A stretch of DNA of 10,000 bases, taken from positions 1-10,000 of the forward strand of contig JAIWOG010000157.1 of assembly GCA_020217035.1 (NCBI GenBank), read 5' to 3'. The DNA is from Magnetospirillum sp. (GTDB lineage Bacteria > Pseudomonadota > Alphaproteobacteria > Rhodospirillales > Magnetospirillaceae). The position numbers and the translations under genes were made by a program. Positions 1 through 8,414 of this stretch are shown here, piece by piece. Within the stretch, counting starts at the first letter, position 1. Each line of letters starts with the position of its first letter. The notes under the pieces were generated by a model, which was not told the origin of the DNA, ran no database searches, and saw only the letters and a program-made list of their open reading frames with translations.

Positions 1-1410
1 GAGATCACCGACAGCCCCTATGTCTGCACCAACATGCGCATCATGACCCGCATGGGCCAGGCCGTGCTGGACCTGCTGGGCAAGGACGGCGACTTCGTCA
101 AGTGCCTGCACTCGGTCGGCAAGCCGTTGGCCGCCGGCGAGAAGGATGTCGCCTGGCCGTGCAACCCGGACAACACCTACATCTCGCATTTCCCGGAAGA
201 GCGCACCATCTGGTCGTTCGGTTCCGGTTACGGCGGCAACGCGCTGTTGGGCAAGAAGTGCTTCGCGCTCCGCATCGCCTCGACCATGGCTCGTGACGAG
301 GGCTGGCTGGCCGAACACATGCTGATCGTCGGCGTGGAAAACCCGGCTGGCGAGAAGACCTATGTGGCCGCCGCCTTCCCGTCCGCTTGCGGCAAGACCA
401 ACTTCGCCATGTTGCAGCCGCCGGCCGGTTTCGAAGGCTGGAAGATCTGGACCGTCGGCGACGACATCGCCTGGATCAAGCCCGGCGCCGACGGCAAGTT
501 CCACGCCATCAACCCGGAAGCCGGCTTCTTCGGCGTGGCTCCGGGCACCGGCTATCATACCAACGCCAACGCCATGGCGGCCTGCGCCAAGAACTCCATC
601 TTCACCAACGTGGCGCTGACCGATGATGGTGACGTGTGGTGGGAAGGCATGTCCGACGAAAAGCCGGCGCACCTGATCGACTGGAAGGGCAACGACTGGA
701 CCCCGGCCTCGGAAACCCCGGCCGCCCACCCGAACGCCCGCTTCACCGCCCCGGTGTCGCAGTGCCCGACCGTCGATCCCGATTGGGAAAATCCGGCCGG
801 CGTGCCCATCTCGGCCTTCATCTTCGGTGGCCGTCTGTCCAAGACCATGCCGCTGGTCTACCAGTCGTTCAACTGGGCCCACGGCGTCTACCTGGCCGCC
901 ACCATGGGGTCGGAAGCCACTGCCGCCGCCGTCGGCCAGGCCGCCATCCGTCGCGATCCCTTCGCCATGCTGCCGTTCTGCGGCTACAACATGGCCGATT
1001 ACTTCACCCACTGGCTGAGCATGGGTCGCAAGGTCGCCAATCCGCCGCCGATCTTCCGCGTCAACTGGTTCCGCAAGGATGCGGGCGGCAAGTTCATGTG
1101 GCCGGGCTTCGGCGAAAACATGCGCGTGCTGAAGTGGGTGGTGGACCGCGTCCATGGCCGGGCGCCGGGCGTCGAAAGCCCGTTTGGCCATGTGCCGACC
1201 TTCGAGGACATCGAATGGAAGGGCCTGGAATACCCCAAGGACAAGTTCCAGGAACTGATGTCCATCGACCGCGAACAAGGTGTCGCCGAGGCCCGCAGCC
1301 AAGAGGAGTTGTTCGACAAGTTCCTCGACCGCCTGCCCAGCGAATTCCTGGCCCTGCGCGAATTGCTGAAGTCGCGTCTGTGGCGTTCGCCGGACAAGTG
1401 GGAGCTGTAA
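1..1410 (+). CDS. pckG: Phosphoenolpyruvate carboxykinase (GTP), 5' truncated by window edge
   Basis: Cytosolic enzyme that interconverts oxaloacetate plus GTP with phosphoenolpyruvate, CO2 and GDP, the entry step of gluconeogenesis. The frame is open from base 1 (it reads [19 protein letters not shown]), so the ATG at 34 is internal and the true start lies upstream. About 469 residues are present against roughly 600 for the family. Family hallmarks are visible: the P-loop with reactive cysteine FPSACGKTN (about 376-402), the metal-binding GDDIAW (about 457-474), the following [16 protein letters not shown] block, and the guanine-pocket region NWFRKD...[11 protein letters not shown] near the C-terminus. 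This motif set belongs to the GTP class, not the ATP class (pckA). No frameshift is seen. The gene is followed at once by a strong terminator and looks like the end of its transcription unit. Confidence 0.96.
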   Translation, partial: EITDSPYVCTNMRIMTRMGQAVLDLLGKDGDFVKCLHSVGKPLAAGEKDVAWPCNPDNTYISHFPEERTIWSFGSGYGGNALLGKKCFALRIASTMARDEGWLAEHMLIVGVENPAGEKTYVAAAFPSACGKTNFAMLQPPAGFEGWKIWTVGDDIAWIKPGADGKFHAINPEAGFFGVAPGTGYHTNANAMAACAKNSIFTNVALTDDGDVWWEGMSDEKPAHLIDWKGNDWTPASETPAAHPNARFTAPVSQCPTVDPDWENPAGVPISAFIFGGRLSKTMPLVYQSFNWAHGVYLAATMGSEATAAAVGQAAIRRDPFAMLPFCGYNMADYFTHWLSMGRKVANPPPIFRVNWFRKDAGGKFMWPGFGENMRVLKWVVDRVHGRAPGVESPFGHVPTFEDIEWKGLEYPKDKFQELMSIDREQGVAEARSQEELFDKFLDRLPSEFLALRELLKSRLWRSPDKWEL

Positions 1411-1428
1411 GCTTTCCTTGATCAGAGC

Positions 1429-1459
1429 AAACCCCCGCCGGCAACGGCGGGGGTTTTTT
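1429..1459 (+). terminator. Intrinsic terminator of pckG
   Basis: A perfect 9-bp GC stem (1432-1440 with 1445-1453) closes a GCAA tetraloop and is extended by A-T pairs at its base. It is followed directly by six T (1454-1459). It lies 18 bases after the pckG stop. It also separates pckG from the convergent minus-strand gene. Read from the other strand it has only a TTT tail, so it would be a weak terminator in that direction. Confidence 0.93.
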
Positions 1460-1476
1460 CATTGTTGGTGCTTGAG

Positions 1477-1743
1477 TTAACTGGTGCTGACGAACCTGAT
1501 GGCGTGCTTGATCTTGGCCTGTCTATTTCCCAGATCAAGGGTCACGTTCCAGTGTCCCGAACTGGGGACGACTAGGCGCGCAGGCAGGTGGGTATAAAAA
1601 CCTCCATAAAATTCATGTTCTTCTCCGCGGCGGAAGCGCGAAAAATTGGCATCGTCCATTAAGCGGACATTGCATTGGTGGTCGCAATCGACAACCACTA
1701 AGTCACCCTTTTTCAGGTGTTCATGCGAGTGGAGAAAATCCAT
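1477..1743 (-). CDS. DUF1883 family small protein, function unknown
   Basis: An 88-residue protein that I recognise as DUF1883-like from the order of its conserved blocks. These are an N-terminal MDFLHSHEHLKKGD segment, NVRLMDDANF (about 25-34), a basic turn leading to FYGG (about 45-48), and the C-terminal strand pair ARLVVPSSGHWNVTLDLG (about 55-72). Family members are short, beta-rich proteins of unknown biochemical role. From memory, some are fused to TIR domains, but no such partner is present here. No signal peptide or membrane segment is seen, so it is presumably cytosolic. The start at 1743 has an AGGTGA ribosome site 3-4 bases upstream. The gene is convergent to pckG and divergent from ahcY, and its upstream DNA is much more AT-rich than the neighbours, consistent with an acquired single-gene insertion. 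Family assignment is by eye. Confidence 0.82.
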   Translation of the reverse strand: MDFLHSHEHLKKGDLVVVDCDHQCNVRLMDDANFSRFRRGEEHEFYGGFYTHLPARLVVPSSGHWNVTLDLGNRQAKIKHAIRFVSTS

Positions 1744-1767
1744 TTGTCACCTATAAGTTTGTGAAAT

Positions 1768-1799
1768 GCAGCTTCTATCTCTGGTTTTCCAGCAGCTGC
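1768..1799 (-). other. Hairpin in the 5' leader of the DUF1883 gene
   Basis: An outer 6-bp stem GCAGCT/AGCTGC (1768-1773 with 1794-1799) encloses an inner CTGG-TTTT-CCAG hairpin (1781-1792), with an asymmetric internal loop. On the minus strand this hairpin would begin within a base or two of the predicted transcript start. It could therefore act as a 5' stabilising hairpin or a protein-binding site. No T-run follows it, so it is not a terminator. Confidence 0.35.
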
Positions 1800-1802
1800 G
1801 AT

Positions 1803-1834
1803 ATTCTAGATAATGTGGGTTTATCCTGTGTCAA
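1803..1834 (-). promoter_or_regulatory. Putative promoter of the DUF1883 gene
   Basis: On the minus strand a perfect -35 hexamer TTGACA (1834-1829) is followed after 16 bases by TATCTA (1812-1807). Alternatively the better hexamer TAGAAT (1808-1803) follows after 20 bases. Transcription would start near 1796-1800, giving a 5' leader of about 55 bases. The -35 is clear; the -10 choice is uncertain. Confidence 0.45.
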
Positions 1835-1874
1835 CCACATAAAGTAGCAATAATTTTGGCCCTGCCATGATGAC

Positions 1875-1890
1875 ATAAAGATATCTTTAT
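1875..1890. promoter_or_regulatory. Perfect 16-bp palindrome, candidate ahcY operator
   Basis: ATAAAGATATCTTTAT is a perfect inverted repeat ending 73 bases before the ahcY start codon. An additional half-site copy, ACATAAAG, occurs at 1837-1844 and again as the left arm at 1873-1880. AT-rich palindromes of this kind suit dimeric winged-helix regulators. In Proteobacteria the ArsR-family regulator SahR is known to control ahcY and other S-adenosylmethionine-cycle genes. Assigning this site to SahR is inference, because I cannot compare it with the published consensus here. TTTATAT inside and just after the palindrome may contribute to the -10 region. Confidence 0.55.
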
Positions 1891-1901
1891 ATCGTGTTGC
1901 G

Positions 1902-1956
1902 CTTTGCCTGGGCTTCTGCTAAAACCCCATCAAGCAAACCCCAGCGAAAGGCAAGG
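1902..1956 (+). other. Possible structured ahcY leader covering the ribosome site
   Basis: CTTTGCCT (1902-1909) can pair with AGGCAAGG (1949-1956), and GGG (1910-1912) with CCC (1940-1942). A small inner TGCT/AGCA helix (1917-1920 with 1933-1936) is also possible. The outer helix includes part of the purine-rich ribosome site AAAGGCAAGGGA (1947-1958) of ahcY, so folding could limit initiation. I do not recognise an SAH, SAM-II or SAM/SAH riboswitch core. This is hand-folding only. Confidence 0.25.
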
Positions 1957-1963
1957 GACCGTC

Positions 1964-3361
1964 ATGACTGATTACAAGGTTGCCGATATCAATCTGGCCG
2001 ATTGGGGCCGCAAGGAACTGGATATCGCCGAATCCGAGATGCCCGGCCTGATGGCTACCCGCGAAGAATTCGGCCCCAGCCAGCCGCTGAAAGGTGCGCG
2101 CATCGCCGGCAGCTTGCACATGACCATTCAGACCGGTGTGCTGATCGAGACCCTGAAGGCCCTGGGCGCCGACATCCGCTGGGCGTCGTGCAACATCTTC
2201 TCGACCCAGGACCACGCCGCCGCCGCCATCGCCGCCGCCGGCATCCCGGTCTTCGCCGTCAAGGGTGAAAGCTTGGAAGAATACTGGGACTACACCCACC
2301 GCATCTTCGAATGGGCCGATGGCGGCTGCCCCAACATGATCCTGGATGACGGTGGCGACGCCACTTTGTTGATCCATCTGGGCATGCGGGCGGAAAAGGA
2401 CCTGTCGGTCCTGTCCAACCCGACCTGCGAAGAAGAAGAAGTGTTGTTCGCTTCCATCAAGAAGAAGCTGGCCACCGACCCGACCTTCTATACCCGCAAC
2501 GGCGAAGCCATCCGCGGCGTGACCGAGGAAACCACCACCGGCGTGCATCGTCTGTACGAGATGGAAAAGAAGGGCACCTTGTTGTGGCCGGCCATCAACG
2601 TCAACGACTCGGTCACCAAGTCGAAGTTCGACAACAAGTATGGCTGCCGCGAATCGCTGGTTGACGGCATCCGCCGCGCCACCGACGTCATGCTGGCCGG
2701 CAAGGTTGCGGTCGTCGCCGGCTTCGGCGACGTGGGCAAGGGCTCGGCCGAGAGCTTGGCTTCCCAGGGCTGCCGCGTCATCGTCACCGAGATCGACCCC
2801 ATCTGCGCCCTGCAAGCCTGCATGGAAGGCTACGAGGTGCAGACCATGGAAGAAGCCGCGCCGCGCGGTGACATCTTCGTCACCACCACCGGCAACGTGG
2901 ACGTCATCACCGTCGACCACATGCGGGCCATGAAGGACCGCGCCATCGTCTGCAACATCGGTCACTTCGACAGCGAAATCCAGGTCTCCGGCCTGAAGAA
3001 CTTCCAGTGGACCAACATCAAGCCGCAGGTGGACGAGATCAAGTTCCCCGACGGCAAGCGCATCCTGCTTTTGGCCGAAGGCCGTCTGGTCAATTTGGGC
3101 TGCGCCACCGGCCATCCCAGCTTCGTCATGTCGGCGTCGTTCACCAACCAGGTGCTGGCCCAGATCGAGCTGTTCGCCAACAACAAGGACGGCAAGTACG
3201 GCAAGTCCGTCTACGTGCTGCCCAAGCACCTGGACGAGAAGGTGGCTTCGCTGCATCTGGCCAAGCTGGGCGCCAGCTTGCAGGTCCTGAGCCAGAAGCA
3301 GGCCGAATATATCGGCGTGCCGGTCCAGGGTCCGTTCAAGCCGGAAACCTATCGCTACTAA
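1964..3361 (+). CDS. ahcY: Adenosylhomocysteinase (S-adenosyl-L-homocysteine hydrolase)
   Basis: NAD-dependent cytosolic enzyme that splits S-adenosylhomocysteine into homocysteine and adenosine, relieving product inhibition of methyltransferases. It has 465 residues, the normal length for the long bacterial form. The long form carries an extra segment (about residues 143-180) compared with the roughly 432-residue animal enzyme. Visible motifs are [12 protein letters not shown] (49-60), [14 protein letters not shown] (75-88), the E189-E-TTTG segment, K219 and D223 in [18 protein letters not shown], the NAD-binding GFGDVGKG (253-260), and the C-terminal KPETYRY tail. The start at 1964 is chosen because [15 protein letters not shown] begins the conserved protein and follows an AAGGGA ribosome site. 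A TTG at 1904 would add 20 unconserved residues. The gene is monocistronic, with its own terminator. The palindrome at 1875-1890 is a likely control site. Confidence 0.98.
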   Translation: MTDYKVADINLADWGRKELDIAESEMPGLMATREEFGPSQPLKGARIAGSLHMTIQTGVLIETLKALGADIRWASCNIFSTQDHAAAAIAAAGIPVFAVKGESLEEYWDYTHRIFEWADGGCPNMILDDGGDATLLIHLGMRAEKDLSVLSNPTCEEEEVLFASIKKKLATDPTFYTRNGEAIRGVTEETTTGVHRLYEMEKKGTLLWPAINVNDSVTKSKFDNKYGCRESLVDGIRRATDVMLAGKVAVVAGFGDVGKGSAESLASQGCRVIVTEIDPICALQACMEGYEVQTMEEAAPRGDIFVTTTGNVDVITVDHMRAMKDRAIVCNIGHFDSEIQVSGLKNFQWTNIKPQVDEIKFPDGKRILLLAEGRLVNLGCATGHPSFVMSASFTNQVLAQIELFANNKDGKYGKSVYVLPKHLDEKVASLHLAKLGASLQVLSQKQAEYIGVPVQGPFKPETYRY

Positions 3362-3374
3362 GCGACATTGTTCC

Positions 3375-3411
3375 AAGGCCCCCGTCCGTTCGCGGCCGGG
3401 GGCCTTTTCTT
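3375..3411 (+). terminator. Intrinsic terminator of ahcY
   Basis: A 10-bp stem, AAGGCCCCCG-type (3375-3384 with 3397-3406), continues after one mismatch into CCG-TTCG-CGG, a classic stable UUCG tetraloop. It is followed by TTTTCTT. It begins 14 bases after the ahcY stop codon. Confidence 0.93.
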
Positions 3412-3443
3412 GTCCGCAAGGCGGTGGTGGCAGCGTCCATGTG

Positions 3444-3474
3444 CGCATGTTGCGTCCGGGCGTCGCATGTTGCG
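3444..3474. repeat. Tandem 11-bp repeats phased at 20 bp, operator-like
   Basis: CGCATGTTGCG occurs at 3444-3454 and again at 3464-3474, exactly 20 bp (about two helical turns) apart. Each unit is an inverted repeat CGCA-TGT-TGCG, and the second extends to GTCGCA-TGT-TGCGAC. The second copy overlaps a -35-like TTGCGA (3470-3475), followed 19 bases later by TAAAAT (3495-3500). This arrangement suggests two dimer sites on one face of the helix beside a promoter. No regulator can be named. Confidence 0.4.
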
Positions 3475-3551
3475 ACGAAATGTCACCGATCTCTTAAAAT
3501 CCATTCATCATGTGTTGTTATTCTTCTTTCCAAGGTCGCGCTGGCGTCTTT

Positions 3552-3562
3552 GGGGGGGGGGG
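3552..3562. repeat. Homopolymer tract of 11 G
   Basis: Eleven consecutive G lie in the gap between ahcY and rplU, three bases before an ATG (3566). Tracts of this length are prone to slippage and can act as contingency loci. They are also prone to sequencing-length error. It could serve as a crude ribosome site for the small ORF that follows. Confidence 0.9.
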
Positions 3563-3565
3563 ATC

Positions 3566-3652
3566 ATGTCGCTGTTCGTCTTGATCGAGGAATTGGGTTT
3601 CGCCACCTTGCCCGGCTTGTCATTCCTGCTGGCTGGCGCGGTGCTGATGTAG
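3566..3652 (+). CDS. Doubtful 28-residue hydrophobic small ORF
   Basis: An ATG three bases after the G-tract opens a 28-residue frame, MSLFVLIEELGFATLPGLSF plus a short hydrophobic end, closing with TAG. It is rich in L, V, F and A and could form one short membrane helix. A promoter-like pair lies upstream (TTGCGA near 3470, TAAAAT at 3495-3500). The same frame is open upstream to about 3368, through the ahcY terminator, which argues that the openness is chance. No family is recognised. This is the only candidate gene in the 440-bp gap 3362-3801 and it is probably not real. Confidence 0.15.
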   Translation: MSLFVLIEELGFATLPGLSFLLAGAVLM

Positions 3653-3710
3653 GGTTTTCGGCGCTTCCCGCCTTGGGGTGATTTTAGGGTGGCGGGGCGT
3701 GTTAGAACGC

Positions 3711-3738
3711 TTGACTCTGTTTTCGTCCCGAGTATAGT
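3711..3738 (+). promoter_or_regulatory. Promoter of the rplU-rpmA unit
   Basis: TTGACT (3711-3716) and TATAGT (3733-3738) are separated by 16 bases and match the housekeeping sigma-factor consensus well. Transcription would start near 3745, leaving a leader of about 57 bases before the rplU ATG. The position suits strong expression of ribosomal protein genes. Confidence 0.75.
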
Positions 3739-3748
3739 TGCGCCCTCT

Positions 3749-3788
3749 CGCGCCGGGTCTTTCTTGGTGCGCAAGTTAATTTTTTGCG
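3749..3788 (+). other. rplU leader with two mutually exclusive hairpins
   Basis: Hairpin A pairs CGCGCC (3749-3754) with GGTGCG (3766-3771), including one G-T pair. Hairpin B pairs CGCAA (3770-3774) with TTGCG (3784-3788) around an AT-rich loop. They share 3770-3771, so only one can form fully. Hairpin B ends just before the AGGAAG ribosome site (3791-3796). This could be a ribosomal-protein autoregulatory leader. I recognise no known family. Confidence 0.3.
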
Positions 3789-3801
3789 GTAGGAAGTCGT
3801 G

Positions 3802-4104
3802 ATGTTCGCAGTCATTCAGACCGGCGGTAAGCAGTACAAGGTCGCCAACGGCGACGTGATCCGCGTCGAGAAGCTGGCCGGCGAGGCCGGTGGTTCGGTT
3901 GTGCTTGACCAGGTGCTGATGGTCGGCGAAAAGATCGGCGCCCCGCTGGTGGCCGGCGCCAAGGTGACCGCCGAAGTGGTGGCCCAGGCCCGCGGTCCCA
4001 AGCTGATCGTGTTCAAGAAGCGCCGTCGGCAGAATTCGCGCCGCAAGAACGGCCATCGCCAGGATATCACCATCCTGCGCATCACCGACATCACCGCCGG
4101 CTGA
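3802..4104 (+). CDS. rplU: 50S ribosomal protein L21
   Basis: Structural protein of the large ribosomal subunit that binds 23S rRNA. It has 100 residues, close to the roughly 103 of the E. coli protein. It begins with the diagnostic [14 protein letters not shown]. The basic rRNA-binding stretch [18 protein letters not shown] lies near residues 70-88, followed by the family C-terminus TILRITDI. The ATG at 3802 is preferred over the GTG immediately before it (3799), because L21 proteins start with MFAV and the AGGAAG site (3791-3796) is then five bases away. It is the first gene of the unit, with a good promoter upstream. rpmA follows after 27 bases, the pairing seen in most bacteria. Confidence 0.98.
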   Translation: MFAVIQTGGKQYKVANGDVIRVEKLAGEAGGSVVLDQVLMVGEKIGAPLVAGAKVTAEVVAQARGPKLIVFKKRRRQNSRRKNGHRQDITILRITDITAG

Positions 4105-4131
4105 TCCCGGTCGGGTTAAGGAGTATATACC

Positions 4132-4401
4132 ATGGCTCATAAAAAGGCTGGTGGCTCGTCCCGCAACGGCCGCGATTCCGAAGGCCGGCGCCTTGGCGTG
4201 AAGAAGTTCGGTGGCGAAGTCGTCATTCCGGGCAACATTCTCGTCCGTCAGCGCGGCACCAAGTTCTATCCCGGCGCCAATGTCGGCATGGGCAAGGATC
4301 ACACCCTGTTCGCCAAGGAAGCGGGCAAGGTCGTGTTCCGCCACAAGGCCGAGGGCCGCACCTTCGTGTGCGTCGAGCCGCTGCCGGAAGCCGCTGAATA
4401 A
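4132..4401 (+). CDS. rpmA: 50S ribosomal protein L27
   Basis: Large-subunit protein whose N-terminal tail reaches the peptidyl-transferase centre. It has 89 residues. The start [20 protein letters not shown] is the invariant L27 N-terminus, and it has no cleavable N-terminal extension of the Firmicutes type. [19 protein letters not shown] and the GMGKDHTLF segment follow, as expected. A near-perfect ribosome site AAGGAG (4118-4123) sits eight bases before the ATG, in keeping with high expression. It is co-transcribed with rplU, and tandem terminator-like hairpins follow before obgE. Confidence 0.98.
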   Translation: MAHKKAGGSSRNGRDSEGRRLGVKKFGGEVVIPGNILVRQRGTKFYPGANVGMGKDHTLFAKEAGKVVFRHKAEGRTFVCVEPLPEAAE

Positions 4402-4411
4402 TCAGCCGTTT

Positions 4412-4429
4412 CCCGCGCTCGGGTTTTTT
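4412..4429 (+). terminator. Weak terminator-like hairpin after rpmA
   Basis: A short stem CCCG-CGCT-CGGG (4412-4423) is followed by six T (4424-4429), starting ten bases after the rpmA stop. The stem is only 4 bp, so by itself it would be leaky. It directly precedes a stronger hairpin. Confidence 0.5.
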
Positions 4430-4431
4430 GA

Positions 4432-6874
<2,443 letters not shown>

Positions 6875-6885
6875 TATATTTTTTT

Positions 6886-6960
6886 CATGCCCGCGAAGGC
6901 GGGTATCCAGGATTGCGGATGATGCCTCGATGCCTCCCTCTTGCGCGGGAGAGACGTTGT
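6886..6960. repeat. REP-like palindromic intergenic repeat
   Basis: The core ATGCCCGC-GAAG-GCGGGTAT (6887-6906) forms an 8-bp hairpin and is followed by CCAGG. On the reverse strand it reads as the familiar WIPAFAGM-coding repeat (tggatacccgccttcgcgggc type) scattered through many proteobacterial genomes. A second short palindrome, CTCCC...GGGAG (6934-6951), probably belongs to the same mosaic element. A run of seven T (6879-6885) lies on its left flank. It sits between proB and the small ORF. Copy number in this genome cannot be judged from one window. Confidence 0.7.
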
Positions 6961-6978
6961 CTGTTCAGGATTCCTTGC

Positions 6979-7140
6979 ATGGACGAGTGCAAAAAAGACA
7001 AGACACCGCTTAAGGCCAAGGTTTGGCTTCGTGAAAACCTTGATGCCCTGCTGTCTTCCAATGAATTCGTTGAAAGGCACGGACTGCCCCTGAAGGTCCA
7101 TGGAAAGTTATTGACCGCTCATCTGACGGAAACCAAGTGA
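6979..7140 (+). CDS. CcdA antitoxin C-terminal-like small ORF, no DNA-binding domain
   Basis: A 53-residue frame. Its middle follows the toxin-binding tail of CcdA antitoxins: W16-x2-EN-x9-F-V-E-x2-G, then LPL. The spacing is identical to W-x2-EN-x9-F-I-E-x2-G in the F-plasmid CcdA tail as I recall it. Chromosomal CcdA proteins often end in FVE-x-HGLPL. A full CcdA has about 70-85 residues with an N-terminal ribbon-helix-helix. Here that part is replaced by the short lysine-rich start [14 protein letters not shown], so it is either a remnant or a free antitoxin tail. No ccdB-like toxin is adjacent. AGGA (6967-6970) lies eight bases before the ATG, and the stop TGA shares its last base with the proA ATG (TGATG). 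Its codon use is less GC-biased than that of proA and proB, suggesting a foreign origin. The homology is by eye. Confidence 0.6.
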   Translation: MDECKKDKTPLKAKVWLRENLDALLSSNEFVERHGLPLKVHGKLLTAHLTETK

Positions 7141-8405
7141 TGAATACCGACATCCAAACCTTGATGCATGATTTGGGCGACCGCGCCCGTGCCGCCGCCC
7201 GTTTGCTGGCCCAGGCGCCGGACGCGGCCAAGGCCGACGCCCTGCGCACCGCCGCCGCCGAATTGCGCAAGCACGCACCGGCCATCAAGGCCGCCAACGC
7301 CAAGGATATGGAAGCCGGCCGCGCCAAGGGGTTGACCGCCGCTTTGCTGGACCGTCTGATGCTGGACGACAAGCGCATCGAAGCCATGGCCAAGGGGCTG
7401 GAGGAGGTCGCCGCGCTTGCCGATCCGGTGGGCCGGGTGCTGTCGGAATGGGACCGTCCCAACGGCCTGCACATCCAGCGGGTGTCCGTGCCCTTGGGGG
7501 TCATCGGCATCATCTATGAAAGCCGCCCCAACGTCACCGCCGACGCTGCCGCCCTGTGCCTGAAGTCGGGCAACGCCGCCATCCTGCGCGGCGGTTCGGA
7601 AAGCTATCATTCCGCCGTGGCGATCATGGAAGCCTTGCGCACCGGCATCCGCGTCGCCGGCCTGCCCCATGACAGCGTGCAGATGGTGCCCACCACCGAC
7701 CGCGCCGCCGTCGGCGTGATGCTGTCCATGGATCGCCATATCGACGTCATCGTGCCGCGCGGCGGCAAAGGATTGGTGGCCCGCGTCAAGGCGGAAAGCA
7801 AGGTGCCGTTGTTCCAGCACCTGGAAGGCATCTGCCACACCTATGTGGACAAGGCCGCCGATCTGGAGATGGCCAAGTCCGTGGTGCTGAACGCCAAGAT
7901 GCGGCGCACCGGCGTGTGCGGCGCCACCGAGACGTTGCTGGTGGATCAGGCGGTGGCCGCCACCCATCTGGCGCCCCTGGTCGCCACGCTGCTGGATGGC
8001 GGCTGCGAGGTTCGCGGCGACGCGGCGGCCCAAGCCGTCGATCCCCGCGTCGTCGCCGCCAGCGATGCCGATTGGGACACCGAATACCTGGATTCCATCA
8101 TCTCGGTGAAGCTGGTGGAGGGCGTCAAGGGCGCGGTGGACCACATCAACCGTCATTCCAGCCAGCACACCGAAGCCATTGTCACCAATGACGCGGCGGC
8201 CGCCGAAGCCTTCATGAACGGCTGCGACTCGGCCATCGTGTGCTGGAACGCGTCCACCCAGTTCGCCGATGGCGGTGAATTCGGCATGGGGGCGGAAATC
8301 GGCATTTCCACCGGCCGCATGCATGCCCGTGGCCCCGTCGGCGTCGAGCAATTGTGCACCTTCAAGTACAAGGTGCTGGGCAGCGGCCAGACCCGGCCGG
8401 GTTGA
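7140..8405 (+). CDS. proA: Gamma-glutamyl phosphate reductase
   Basis: NADPH-dependent reduction of gamma-glutamyl phosphate to glutamate semialdehyde, the second step of proline synthesis, acting directly on the unstable ProB product. It has 421 residues, normal for the family and with an aldehyde-dehydrogenase-like fold. Motifs are [16 protein letters not shown] (118-133), [14 protein letters not shown] (141-154), VPRGGKGL (205-212), the catalytic cysteine C260 in [19 protein letters not shown], and the family signature [19 protein letters not shown] (381-399). The ATG at 7140 overlaps the preceding small ORF's stop by one base. GGAAA (7128-7132) is a modest ribosome site. A GTG at 7137 would add one residue. 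nadD starts nine bases after the proA stop. Confidence 0.97.
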   Translation: MNTDIQTLMHDLGDRARAAARLLAQAPDAAKADALRTAAAELRKHAPAIKAANAKDMEAGRAKGLTAALLDRLMLDDKRIEAMAKGLEEVAALADPVGRVLSEWDRPNGLHIQRVSVPLGVIGIIYESRPNVTADAAALCLKSGNAAILRGGSESYHSAVAIMEALRTGIRVAGLPHDSVQMVPTTDRAAVGVMLSMDRHIDVIVPRGGKGLVARVKAESKVPLFQHLEGICHTYVDKAADLEMAKSVVLNAKMRRTGVCGATETLLVDQAVAATHLAPLVATLLDGGCEVRGDAAAQAVDPRVVAASDADWDTEYLDSIISVKLVEGVKGAVDHINRHSSQHTEAIVTNDAAAAEAFMNGCDSAIVCWNASTQFADGGEFGMGAEIGISTGRMHARGPVGVEQLCTFKYKVLGSGQTRPG

Positions 8406-8414
8406 GGAGCGTCC

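Noticed and set aside
1904..1963. TTG at 1904 as the ahcY start
   Set aside because: It would add 20 residues with no similarity to the family and would translate through the leader stem and ribosome site. MTDYKVAD at 1964 is the conserved start.
1891..1963. SAH, SAM-II or SAM/SAH riboswitch in the ahcY leader
   Set aside because: CTAAAA at 1919-1924 hinted at SAM-II, but the required helix and pseudoknot partners are not present in the right order, and no SAH-type core is seen.
1919..3448. 509-codon open frame on the minus strand opposite ahcY
   Set aside because: It mirrors ahcY codon by codon. The H, G, A, D, V and Q-rich low-complexity composition is the usual antisense shadow of a GC-rich gene, with no recognisable domain.
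3368..3652. 94-codon ORF after ahcY as a real gene
   Set aside because: It begins inside the ahcY terminator, has no ribosome site, and its composition is not protein-like. Only its last 28 codons are even weakly defensible.
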